This document shows, one piece after another, positions 10,669 to 20,382 of a stretch of 64,000 nucleotides of DNA. The stretch is taken from assembly GCA_043228905.1 (NCBI GenBank), contig JBHGNT010000006.1:10106001-10170000 (forward strand). The letters are read 5' to 3'. The DNA is from Azolla caroliniana. Its lineage: Eukaryota; Polypodiophyta. Under the pieces are notes generated by a model. That model saw nothing but the letters and a program-made list of their open reading frames with translations. It was not told the origin of the DNA and made no database searches. The number at the start of each line of letters is the position of its first letter. Within the stretch, counting starts at the first letter, position 1. Both the position numbers and the translations under genes were made by a program.

Positions 10669-10831
10669 AGGACCAACGGACAACTAGTTAAACCTCACAC
10701 TAACAAAAAAAAAAAAACGAAGTAATCATGCAAAAGCGAGGAATGAATTGACGAAAGAGCGAGGAGCGAAAAGGTACGTAGTGGGCATTTAAAGCACCAC
10801 CACATGACATAATGCTATTTTAGTACACGAC
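10669..10831 (+). other. Spacer between gypsy-1 pol and its extra ORF
   Basis: Non-coding interval containing an A13 run near 10705-10718. The extra ORF may begin at ATG 11054 rather than 10832, making the real spacer about 385 bp. No splice acceptor or promoter is convincing by eye. Confidence 0.4.
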
Positions 10832-13800
10832 GTGCACACACTCGAAAAAGGCAGCAGAATGCACAGAGAAAAACCACTGCGCGTGGAAACCCTCTACTTT
10901 CGCGAACCCAGGAGCACAGAAGCACCAAGGCGCTGCAAGATCATCAGACGAGAACCTACACACAGAGAACCCCCGCCTTCTGAACTCTCTCTCTCTCACT
11001 CTCACTCTCATCACCAGCCAACCTCGCCGCCACAAGCCGACCTCGACACAAACATGGACCCGCAAACGCTGTCAGAAGCCGCCAAGACATGGCTAAAGCA
11101 GCACGGGCTCGAGGGCTTCTTGATGATTATGGAGGTACCGCCACACAAAGAAGTCGACAAGGTGATCAAAGAAATTGACACAGAAGTCATAACGGCGGAG
11201 GCGATTCGAGCGTTAACAGGCCTTCCGGAGGGAGGCATACTCATGATTGAAAATCCGACCTCGGAGCAACTCATCAGGTATTTTGGTGAGTACTCCCTAG
11301 CCAGCAAGGGCTACCGGACACAGGGCGGCGGAGATATGGTGTTCCGCGAGATTGCTCGTGTGCTCCACGAATACGACCATGTGTACCCTAGACCCCCTGT
11401 CATGCCGCAGAACCGGGCAGGGATGATCATCACCACCTATGAAGGGATCAAGGTGGATTGGCCGGTATTGATCGCAGACGGGTTGTGTGCGGCGATCGAG
11501 ATCGTCAGAGGCAAAGACGGCAAAGAAGGCCAAGACGGACGAAGGATATGGCACGCCGTAACGCAGTGGCTCACCTTGCTCGTGCCACCCGTCCAGCCTG
11601 TCCAGCCTAAGAAGTGAGGAAGAGTGGCGGATGGCACCCCAAAGACGGCTTCCAAAAGACAACAACTGTTGGCCTCTAAGGCCACTAAGGGGAAGGCGGC
11701 GGACGCAGAACAGGCGGGAAAGGAGAGCAGCAGCCGGAAGCGGCCAACGGATGCGTAGGAGGAACCACCGGCACGGCCCGTAAAGGTTACACTCCGCCGA
11801 CCGGCGAATAGAGAAGCGGACCCCTTGGTGGCAAAACTCAATGCCGGGACTTAGGAAGAGGAAGTAGAGGAGGAGCCTACGGAGCACCTCCAGCGACGGT
11901 CGTCGCCAAGGACCGTTGAGGCAGCCGAGAAACGTTCGGACCCTCAGACGGAGGGAACACCGGCTCCCCATACTGAGACTCCCACGCCAAGGGAAGAACC
12001 AGAACCGGTGCGCATGGCACCGGAATGAGAAGCCCTGGCACCACCGGCAACACCGACAAGCCCCATCCTGCCAGAGCCGAAAAGGTCAATGCAGCCTCCC
12101 TCGGCCAACCAAGAAGAAGCGCAAGGGGAACCAGGACAATAGGGTGGTCCACGGGCTGAAACAGAATTGCAACTCGGCGCAATCAGGTGGGACCACCCAT
12201 CTACAAGTGAGCCCATCCGTCAAACCTCCGGGCAAACGCAACAACAAGGCACCGGTAGCCTGTGGCTTCGGTGGATAGGCGAACAGATTGTCGGAGCAGT
12301 GGGGTATATTGAGGCGGAAGAAAGAGCGCAAAGCGAACGGTTGCTCGTCACAACCGAACAACTAGAGATGGCCCGGTCCAGAATCCGGTGCCTTGAAATA
12401 GACTTGGATCAGGTCACGACAGAGATGGCCAAAATGGCCTTAACGACAACACAGATCCAATCACCGGTGACTCCGGTAAGTGTACAGAATAAAGAAACAG
12501 ATCGACCTATACATACCAATAAGACCCTGGCAACGGAAACCGTTCCGGCGAGAGATGCAGTGCAAGCCCAAGAGCTTGCGGAATTGAGAGATGAACTGGC
12601 CGCACAAGAAGCGCTAAGGAGCCGTGAACGGGAATTGAAGACAGCGGCCGAAGCCGAATTAAAGAAGACTGTTGAGAACCTCCGTCGGGCAGAGGAGAGT
12701 CTCCGGAAAGGCCATCAAGCGTACGACCGGCTAAGGGAGGAAAAAGACAAAGTGTTGCAGGAAAAGGACAAGCTGCAGAAGACGGCGGAAACGGAAATTG
12801 AACGGCTAAAGGAAGAGCTCCGCCAGCAAAAGGACCGCGAGGACCGGGCCCGTCGACAGATCAACGCACGGCTCAAGCAGAAGACAGATGAGTTTGAGCA
12901 CCTGCACCAGAACTACAAACGGCTGGAAACGGAGCATAAGGAACGGATGGCCGAGCTCCAGCAGGAAGTTGATCGGGCTGCGACGACGATCGCCAACGAA
13001 CGTGTGGAAAATACAAGACGGTTGGACGAGGCGGAGAAGGTCCGGATGGAGCTCCAGAGGCAGCAGCAGGAAGAAAAGGAGAGAGCGTCAACGGTATTGC
13101 AGAAATTACAAAGCACATATCAAAGGCAATTGACGCATTACAAGGAGCAGGCGGAAGACAACGTCAAAATCATCAAGCAACTAAAGGAGGAATGGCAAGC
13201 GGCGGAAATCAAATCGCAATTGGGAACGGGCCGGATTCAGTGCATCCTCCGAGCATGGCTAAATCAGACAAAACGCTTGATTGACGAAAGCTCCATAAGA
13301 TGGTGGACAAAGTCGGCACAAAACGCGGCGGAACTCCAATTGCTACGGGCAGACGTGGCAAACCGGCGGAAGGAAGGAGATGATTGTTATACGTTGACTT
13401 CCGAGGACTTCACCGCCATACGGGACGAGCTGGCCGACGACTTCCAAGTCCTGGTGGATGAACAGCTGGCGCAGGTCCGACAACTCGTAGCTCAGTTAGA
13501 CGATGATAGGCTGGACGCTCAAATCCAGTTTGAAAGCTACGAGCGGTCCCGGGTTCGGGAAGAAAAAGCACGGGAAGCGGCAACGGTTAACCTTAGTGAT
13601 GAGGAACCGTCGCCGGCCAAGGGCCAGCCTGGAACCAGTCAACCGGAGACCGCTACGACGAAGGGAGCAACGATGGATACGCCGGTGTCAGAGCAACAAA
13701 CGGAGGAGAAGCCGCAACAGCCACCAACGGACCCGTCACAACAGATATCAACAGAGCAACAACAACAACAACCAATTCCATATGAACCATTGGAGACTCT

Positions 13801-13840
13801 CGAACAAAGCATTCTGGATATTTTGGACGAAGAATAGCAA
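10832..13840 (+). pseudogene. gypsy-1 extra ORF after pol (about 1000 codons, five stops)
   Basis: Two long open stretches (10832-11617 and 12167-13837) share one frame and are linked by 550 bp with only five stops (TGA 11615, then TAG, TAG, TGA, TAG), each explicable as CGA or CAG changed by C-to-T. The original product was probably one protein of about 930-1000 residues. From MDPQTLSEAAKTW (11054) there is a compact N-terminal domain of about 190 residues (ITAEAIRALTGLPEGG, IRYFGEYS, TQWLTLLVPP). A P/E/R-rich linker follows, then a coiled coil of about 300 residues rich in E/K/R/Q with heptads (about 12550-13200), and an acidic, Q-rich tail. No transmembrane segment is obvious. The position is that of env-like or additional ORFs in some Tat/Athila elements. 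Function unknown. Confidence 0.6.
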
Positions 13841-13891
13841 GGGTCGGTTGTGGATTCGACGTACAAGGTACTGTCCCACGGGTGTGCCATG

Positions 13892-14256
13892 TGTTACCGG
13901 CCAGCAAAGGGTCCAGAGTGTGAAATAGGGAGTTATTTAATTAGTAGGAATGGTTGTAAGTAAGTTATGAGTGTGGACGGGCGGACCAGAATCGGTATGG
14001 CGTTCCGGATCTGGACCGATCCCGAATAGGTGCGGATGGCACTGTTTTGTAATACAGATCGGAGACCTATTTAAAGGCCCGTATACAATGTAATGAACAA
14101 CGGTTAATTAATAAAGTTCAGTGCTGTTATCTCTGTGTGTTAATTGTCTTTCTGCATTCATTGTTATATCTTACGCGTGTGATTATTAAAGACGATCATG
14201 CTAACTAACCTAATTAAGTCGAATTAATCGTTGAGTCTAATCCTGTTGCCGTAACA
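13892..14256 (+). repeat. gypsy-1 3' LTR
   Basis: Begins TGTTACCGG and ends CCGTAACA, giving short inverted termini TGTTAC/GTAACA. TATA-like CTATTTAAAG at 14067-14076, and AATAAA at 14110-14115 as a probable polyadenylation signal. Immediately right of it the sequence switches to the minus-strand pol of gypsy-2. The upstream polypurine tract is not clear, so the left boundary is uncertain; an alternative start is TGTGAAATAGG near 13918. Confidence 0.55.
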
Positions 14257-14258
14257 CC

Positions 14259-14893
14259 CCTTTGGTGAAGTGTCTTCCGTAGACACCCTGTGTTAGGCCA
14301 TTGTCCGGCCCTAAGAGTTAACAATTTCTCTTCTTTGGGTGCCTCCATATGCACTTGTCCCACAGGAAGAATCAGTACGCCTTCTTCCGTACCCGGCTCG
14401 CCTCTTCTCTCGTCCATGCTACGTGCGGTGTCATCGTCTGTAGGAACCTCCCGATTTGGAGCCACTCCCCGTTGTACCTGCTTTCGTCAAATTGGTTAAG
14501 CACCGGAATGTCCCTTTTCCTCGTCGTTATGTTAGCCGACCCGAAGAAGTCCTCGCCGACTTCTTCGTCATCCGAAACCATGCCGTCTTCGTCTTTGAAC
14601 CTTGCTCTCGAAAGCATGTCGGCCATGGCGTTATCCTTTCCGGAGATGTGCCGTATCTCCGGGTTCAGGGACTTAATGTACGCTATCCACCGGAGCATTG
14701 CTAGGTTCGGCGTCGCGCATCCGAAAACCATGCCGAGTATCGGCAGGCAGTCCGTCTCGATGGTCACCTCCGTCCCGATCAGATAGTCCTTGTTGGCCTT
14801 GACTGCCGAAACGATACCCCAAAGCTCGCACTTAACTTGGGCGTATCCTCGCTGCCGCTCGCTCAATACCTTCGCCTTGAACCGGATCGTGAA
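14259..14893 (-). pseudogene. gypsy-2 RNase H and start of integrase
   Basis: RNase H region with MSERQRGYAQVKCELWG, IETDCLPILGM, MLRWIAYIKSLNPEIRHI and GKDNAMADMLSRAR. The N-terminal part of integrase follows (WDKCIWRHPKKRN in another frame) and is cut at the gypsy-1 LTR boundary. Gypsy-4 has the same arrangement and shows what follows: an HHCC integrase. Frameshifted near 14370. Confidence 0.8.
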
Positions 14894-16159
14894 TCATACA
14901 CCGTCCTTGTCCTCCTGACTGATTACCCACCCGATCCCAGTCGGGCTTGTGTCCACCGTCACGCAATTGGGGACGCCCTTGCTGTAAACCGCTTTACGGA
15001 GGGCCGGTGCTATCGTAGGCGCCTCCTTTAGTCTCCGGACCGACTCTGTGTGCTCCGTCCTCCACTCGAACCCATGCCCTTTCTTCAATAGCCCGTAGAG
15101 AGGCTTTGCAACATGCGCGTAGTGCGGAATCCAGATGTGGTAGAACACGCATGCTCCCAAGAATCTGCGGACCTCCGTGACCGACCCGCAATCGTCCCTC
15201 ATCGCTGAGATGGCCTCCACCTTTGCCGGAGACGGTTTCCTACCGTAGGGCCCGCACAGGTGTCCGACCACCAAGATCTCCGACTGCCCGAACGCCGATT
15301 TTTCTCCGGAGAAGGTGAGTTATGCGTTTTCCAGCTTCTGCAACACCTTCTCGCAGTCCTTGATGTGGTTCACGACGAACCTCCGACATCCATCTGGCCC
15401 GACAGTCTCGTCTGTGTCATCCACCGGACACCCCTTTATCGGGATGTCATCCAAGAATGGCATGGTGATGTCCGAGATGCAGTCCCTTAGCACCTTGTTC
15501 ATTGCGTTCACCACATAAGCCACCGAATTTGTCCCTCCTTGTGGTAGGGTACACATCCGTACTAGGCCGAGAGGAGTTCGCATCGTCGTGATATCCCTGC
15601 TCTCCACGGCTAGCTGGAACTAGTCGTACCCCGAGTATAAGTCACTGAACGAATAGATCGACCTTCCAGCGAAGGCCTCCGCGAACTCCTCTATGGTCGA
15701 TCCGATTCCTGCATTATGGATGGTCACCCTTTTGATCGGTTGCAGGTCCTGAATGAAGCGCATCATGCCATTCTTCTTCAGCACCGTGAACCACCGATTC
15801 GAATACAGGGCACTCAACGGTTCGAGGATGCCCATATCCACTTTTTGCTTCAGGGCCCCATCAACTTCGGGATGTGAGCTCTCGGCACCGGAATCAGTTT
15901 GAGATTTCACGGTACATGCGGTACTGTGAAGATCACCATCGGTTCGACGATCGTCAGGTCCACGCACCCGATCTCCTCCGGCAAGAACGCGAAGGCTTTC
16001 CCATGCCTTCCGAGCATTCTCTGAAACTTGTTCTCCTCCGCCGGCAGTAGAAAGCCACCCCCACCAACCTTGAGCGCCCGTAGCGTTATGTTGGTGAACC
16101 GGTGCCCTATGCCAGCCGGATTCCGTAAACTTGGGTCCGACGCGACCCCTTTTATCCAC
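14894..16159 (-). pseudogene. gypsy-2 reverse transcriptase (fragmented)
   Basis: Fragments on the minus strand, in order: KVDMGILEPLSALYSNRWF and FSDLYSGYD (15620-15900), TPLGLVRMCTLPQGGTNSV with catalytic MPFLDDIPIKG (15320-15607), then the thumb/connection AKVEAISAMRDDC and FLGACVFYHIWIPHYAH (14894-15274). The catalytic box is FLDD, as in gypsy-4. Interrupted by several stops and frame changes, so no single product is possible. Confidence 0.8.
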
Positions 16160-16551
16160 TCCTCGTTGCCCTCCGGCAAGGGTGCCGCGACTAGCCTCAC
16201 CTTCCGGTCCACAGTCTTGTACTTTGTATCCACGCGAGCCGTCCGATCCAACCTGATCCTCTCCCCGAAGTCCGCGATGACTTCATACATTCCCATCGAA
16301 CCTACCGGAACGGTCCGGTCTTCTCTAAGGTCTTCATCGACCACCTTTCGCAACTCACCCAAGGTGTCATCAAAAGAGACCGCCTCCACGGCGCCGCTGA
16401 TCTCTTCGTCGGGGGAGAGGACTCCGCATGTCCTAAGCCGCTCCTCCGCTCGCTTCCTTTCCCGGCCGTTGACGTCGGCCATAGTACAACCTCCGTTGCC
16501 GGAGAACCAAAATTTCCTACCTTGGTATAGGTCTTCTTCCGTACTGTACAT
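15907..16551 (-). pseudogene. gypsy-2 protease-RT linker region
   Basis: Open 214-codon stretch including FSGNGGCTMADVNGRERKRAEERL and LPEGNEEWIKGVASDPSLRNP, ending at VPHVP just before the RT. The homologous segment in gypsy-4 (33876-34208) runs directly into the RT core. No catalytic motif of its own. Confidence 0.65.
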
Positions 16552-16810
16552 TTGTGGGGTTTTTCCTGGGTGTCCGGACTATCGCGGCCCCACGCCTTGA
16601 TAGCCCTCTCTAAAAATCCCCTCGGGTTTCACCGCCAAGGGCCTCGCAGTTACGCTCATGGTTCGGTCGCACCGTCAGGAACTGGACCGAGTGACGCCCA
16701 TCCTGGCTCTTGACTCTTGCATAGGCTGAACTGTTGTCCAACACCTTGGTCTCCATCTGTGCCGCCATGACGTATGGCTCTCCTAGTATAACCGGATGCG
16801 AGGACGTCTC

Positions 16811-18310
16811 CTACACGAAGAAGTGCTGGTCGATCTCGACATCGCCGATTTTCACCTGTACGTTCGGACAGGCCCTATGTAGTTCTTCCGTGGCGCGCGT
16901 CGCTGCCCGTATTTTCCAGCCGTGCTTGGTGTTGATCGGCCATTTATCCCTCTTGTAGAAATCCATGGACATGAGGTTGATTTCGGATCCATGGTCTACC
17001 AACGCCACCACCGGTTCCGGAACGTTGCCGATCCGTACAGGGGTTTCCGTAGTTGCCCTGGGCCAATGCGGCTTCGTGTAGTGGCTTCCTGCCAACTCGT
17101 CTTCTAGGGCCGCGCCTTCCAAGTGCGTGGTCCGCACCTCCACCGGCTTCTCTGGTTCCGGCTCCGTCGAGAGCCTCTTCCGCTTCACCAAGTCTATGAT
17201 GGAGTAGTGGAACTCCTTCTTGGCGATCCCAAGCACTTCCCTCAGCGACAACTCCACTTTGCTGTCAAGGATACGTTCCTCCAGGACCTTTCGCAGGTCT
17301 GTGGTCCTTTCGATTTCAGTGCTCAACCGAAACCCTGCCTGCTTCTTTCTGTCCGGCGCGCCTGGGTTGCCGGCACCGGTTGGTTTCGGTCTGAACCGGG
17401 TCTCATACCTCTGCGAGGGACCGACCCCTCCGGCCTTTCTTGCCCGTTTGTCTTCCACCAGAACCTCGTAGTTCTGGCAAGCGGCTTCTACAAAGCCCGT
17501 TTTCTCTTCGATCGGATCATCCCAACTGGTGACCTCCTGGACCCGCTGTTTTGCGCGGTCCGCCTCTTCCTTCTTCAGCCGAACTCCGGAGAGGCCTTCT
17601 AGCACTAGCGGCCAGAATCTGGAGTCCTTCGCCTTCTGGGTCTCATCACCCCCGACCCGAATTCCCGCCAACACTGAGTAGTTAACAGCTTCAACGTGCC
17701 GTGCCGCGGCCTCTTCCATCAACCTCTTCATTCCGTCACGCCCCGTATTTAGTTCTAGGGCTCTCCGGGTCTCGCTAGCGTGCACTCGCCTGTTCCAGAG
17801 GTACACCACGTTGGTCCTGAGCGTGTCGGCGAAATCCGCGCAATCCTTCCGAATGTGACTGATCGCGTCACACCACATGCCCCGCTGCCCAGCCGGTGGC
17901 CTCCGGTCGCGAGGTTGTTCACCGCTGTCTCTCCGGGCCTGTGCGATCTGTAGGTCGAGCACCATCTGTGTCAGCTCCTCCAAAGCCGCTCCTCCGGGTG
18001 GGCCTCTGACCACATCCTTCGATGCCGACCCCGACTCTAGCCAGATTCGGATCTCTTCCTTCCTACCGGCCAACACCGATACCGGCTCCTCGAGCCTCAT
18101 CCCCAGGACCGGCCCTAACCCCGACGAGCTTCCGTCGCTCCAATCGCGCCGTTTGTCGAAACGGCTACAGACCCGTTTTACCACGGCCCAGTTTGCCGTG
18201 AGCCCTTTGTCCGTTTCCAATAGGGGACCCACCTTTTCCCTGTCGAGTGCGTCCACCGACTTGACAAATAGTAATACTCGACTCGTTTCGAGCACCGTCC
18301 GGTCCAGCGT
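16811..18310 (-). pseudogene. gypsy-2 gag C-terminal part and protease
   Basis: A 494-codon open stretch that is the downstream half of gag plus protease. Markers: TSRVLLFVKSVDALDREKVG at the left of the interrupted gag; a knuckle remnant MWCDAISHIRKDC that has lost one cysteine and the first histidine spacing; a domain reading TTDLRKVLEERILDSKVELS and LREVLGIAKKEFHYSIIDL, typical of DUF4100-bearing gypsy polyproteins; then protease VVALVDHGSEINLMS, in which the D-S/T-G triad reads D-H-G. The start at 18295 is artificial, because the frame is cut by the insert at about 18311. Confidence 0.75.
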
Positions 18311-18674
18311 TGTCGCGAAGATTCGCGCGTGCGTGTGCTACTCGAGTGACCACCGGGGTCTTGGACTAGAGAGGATGTTTGCAGAATTATCGAAGAGATG
18401 ACGATCAATGTAAGATTAGATGAAATTGGTTTACTTGAGAAGAAGAAAGATTGTACACTTGAGAAGTAGAAAAATATGAAGAAGATAAAGAAAAATATAA
18501 TTATATTGATGATAATGGTGTTGGTGATATCACATATTGAGCCCCCCTTTACACAAGCTCCACTAGGGTTTTTATAGCTCTCTTCATGCACAAAACCATG
18601 GGTTTAGAATACTTCATGCCCAAAATCCACGTAAGTAAATCTTCATGCCCAAAATCCATGTAACCAAATGCCCT

Positions 18675-18854
18675 CGGATGTTGGGCTTCAAAACAAGTCG
18701 ACGTGCAGTAGAAAAGATTAAGAAGATAAGGGAACGTGAGCTACGTCGACTACAAGCTATGGTTGGGGTACCTTTTACATTGGGACCATGGGCCACATCC
18801 AGATCACAACCCTTTGACCTCCCGCTTCTCTTCAAGAGACTTGGATGGAAATGA
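18675..18854 (+). pseudogene. Captured gene fragment 1: C-terminal 59 codons of an unidentified protein
   Basis: Open frame starting RMLGFKTSRR, passing IKKIRERELRRL and VGVPFTLGPWAT, and ending LFKRLGWK plus stop. A second copy with the same length and no indels lies at 50474-50653 in the copia-D 5' LTR; the two differ at about ten residues. Homology continues about 65 bp past the stop (to about 18918), suggesting that the 3' UTR of the source gene was captured too. I cannot name the parent gene. The peptide is compact, basic then hydrophobic, with no known domain recognised. Confidence 0.55.
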
Positions 18855-18935
18855 AATTAGGCCTAGTTTAAAATCATTTTCATTGTAGAACATGTTTGTT
18901 ATTTTCTTAGAACTATTTCACGTAAGTAAATCTGT

Positions 18936-19809
18936 ATGGTTCGTCCTGAAAAACAAGTTGAGAAGGAACAAGTGAATTCAAAGCTATGGCAAGATCTAAA
19001 CCGGGATGATTGGCAAGAAGTACTATGCTCATATATAAACAATCCTCACATTACATCTATCAGAAGATTTGCCCGAAGGCTATTGCTGCATTTATGTGGA
19101 TCAAAGGGTCATTATTAACATGTCAGAGATGCTTGGCAACTTTCAAAAGAAGTGAAAAAGCTATACAAGTTAGTACAAAAGGCTGGAGGTTTTCAGGCTC
19201 TTTTAGTTTATGAATGAAGTGTCAAGCTTGTCAAATGCCTATCTGCCATCGTGGAGGTAGGCACCGCAAGGCCTCGGAACTGGCAGAAATATTGCTCAAG
19301 ACATCCAGACATCATACAGTTTTTGCTGAGTGGAGTGTTTGTGTTTGGGGAGGAATCGGTAGTTCAAACATTGAAACTTCTGTCTCTTGCATTCTATGCT
19401 GGTAAAGAATTAGGTACATCTTCCAGTAAAGGGGAATCTGTAGAAGTGGTCAATGCCACAACTATAAATGGAGCAAAGCAAAGCAATCAAATTACAGATA
19501 TACGGAAAAAGAAGAAGGGTTCAAGCGAAGATGCAACTGATAGTACAACAGAAAAACCGTTTTTGGATATGGAATTGGTTGTAGAACAATTTGCTAGTGA
19601 TGATGGAAAGATCGTACTCCAGTTCGTTGATGTTTTCCTGCTTGAATGGAATGCAACTTGTGTGCGAGTAGAGGCAAAGTCTGTTCTTATTGGAGCTTGG
19701 CATCATGGAAGCCCTCTTGTAAGAGAAGTAATCCTGAAAAAGCTCTTGCAGAAGGTGCTTGTCTTGCCATCCTATGGTCAGAACATTACTGATTATACAG
19801 ATTTACTTA
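18936..19809 (+). pseudogene. BIG: Captured fragment of BIG (UBR4-like auxin transport protein)
   Basis: One frame of about 290 codons without introns closely follows the plant BIG protein, a giant UBR4-type protein involved in auxin transport and hormone signalling. Matching stretches from memory of the family: LWQDLNRDDWQEVLCSYINN, RRFARRLLLHLCGSKGHY, ARPRNWQKYC, FGEESVVQTLKLL, and LLEWN followed by AKSVLIGAWHHG and YGQNITDYTDLLT. It is broken by TAA at 19116 and TGA at 19212; the latter sits where an arginine (CGA) is expected. The fragment is far too short to be functional. It was probably captured by a mobile element. An inverted copy of its last 17 bases precedes its start. Confidence 0.7.
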
Positions 19810-19840
19810 CGCGAACCGTTTTTCGAACTCTTGGAGGAGC

Positions 19841-20262
19841 ACCGACGTGTTCCTCCCCTTTCCGGGGCTTTCCACCCACGCCATGAAGTCCTACCTCAAC
19901 AGCCGAAGCGAGTCGTCAAACCCATACTTCTCGAGGAGCTGCAGCTCGAACTCCTCCCAAGTCTGGCATCCGGCCATCACCTCGAGCACCTCCGCGTAGA
20001 TGCCCGACGTCACCACTCGAGGGAATCCGGACAACCGCCTGTCCACCGGGATATCCCTCATGATCATTTCGACTCGGTAAGCCTCCAAATAACTTGTGGC
20101 GTCTTTCCCTCCGAACCGGTCTATAGTGTCGACGATCGATTCAACGGCTCTGTCGAGTGTACCCGTCCCCTCACGAGCGCTTACCAGCCGGTCGATGGCT
20201 ACTACCATTGCCTCCGCTAGCTCCGATCCCCTCATCTTTCGACTCCTTTGCCGCCTTTTCAC
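19841..20262 (-). pseudogene. gypsy-2 gag N-terminal part
   Basis: Open from 20262 (MKRRQRSRKMRGSELAEAM) through IVDTIDRFGGKDATSYLEAY, EVMAGCQTWEEFELQLLEKY and DFMAWVESPGKGRNTSVLL to EKRFA, where the composite insert begins. A stop (TGA, probably a former CGA) lies at 19891. The SYL..Y...M and W..FE..LLE..G pattern is the capsid-like gag core of Ty3-type elements. Confidence 0.75.
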
Positions 20263-20275
20263 GTCGGGTTCACCA
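20263..20275 (-). promoter_or_regulatory. Candidate gypsy-2 primer binding site
   Basis: Five bases inside the LTR end the minus strand reads TGGTGAACCCGAC, in the right place and beginning with TGG as primer sites do. I cannot assign the tRNA. Confidence 0.4.
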
Positions 20276-20279
20276 AATA

Positions 20280-20348
20280 TGTTGCGTTGTTACGTGCGTG
20301 CGTGGAGAAAGAGGCGGGACCACGGGGGTCTCGAACCAAGGAGAGAGA

Positions 20349-20382
<34 letters not shown>

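Larger units (their letters stand above)
378..14256 (+). mobile_element. gypsy-1: Tat-like Ty3/gypsy retrotransposon, 5' end missing
   Basis: Plus-strand element with gag zinc knuckles, protease, reverse transcriptase, RNase H, integrase, a long extra ORF after pol, and a 3' LTR. Copia-A (1470-6975) interrupts it. Joining 1469 to 6981 restores one continuous gag-protease frame, proving that both halves are one element. The 5' LTR and the start of gag lie left of the window behind the element at 1-377. The pol order (RT, RNase H, integrase), lack of a chromodomain and an extra 3' ORF suggest the Tat/Athila branch; that lineage call is from appearance only. It is dead: many in-frame stops and at least two frameshifts. 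Confidence 0.85.
18311..19811. mobile_element. Composite insert in gypsy-2 gag carrying host-gene fragments
   Basis: Removing this segment rejoins gag: the right side ends LLQEFEKRFA and the left side resumes TLDRTVLETSRV. On the minus strand the left end is LTR-like: TATA-like GCTATAAAAACCC near 18570, then GTCCAAGACCCC, CACGCACGCGCG and terminal CGCGACA, matching the end of the solo LTR at 52480-52780. To its right are two unrelated plus-strand gene fragments (18675-18854 and about 18936-19809). Boundaries: the left TG...CA-type end at 18311 is credible; the right end at about 19811 lacks a clear LTR terminus or target duplication. Confidence 0.55.

Noticed and set aside
12167-13837. Coiled-coil ORF as an independent host gene (myosin- or kinesin-like)
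   Set aside because: It shares one frame with the preceding ORF, sits between pol and LTR of gypsy-1, has no introns or promoter of its own, and coiled coils match many proteins by composition alone.
18921-19811. BIG fragment as a Pack-type DNA transposon with 17-bp terminal inverted repeats
   Set aside because: No target duplication flanks the inverted repeat, and its right arm is BIG coding sequence, so a capture or repair artefact is more likely.
20280-20302. Left end of the LINE placed at about 20840 with a poly(A)-less tail
   Set aside because: The sequence up to 20955 matches the gypsy-4 LTR start, so it belongs to the gypsy-2 LTR and the LINE is cut at 20956.
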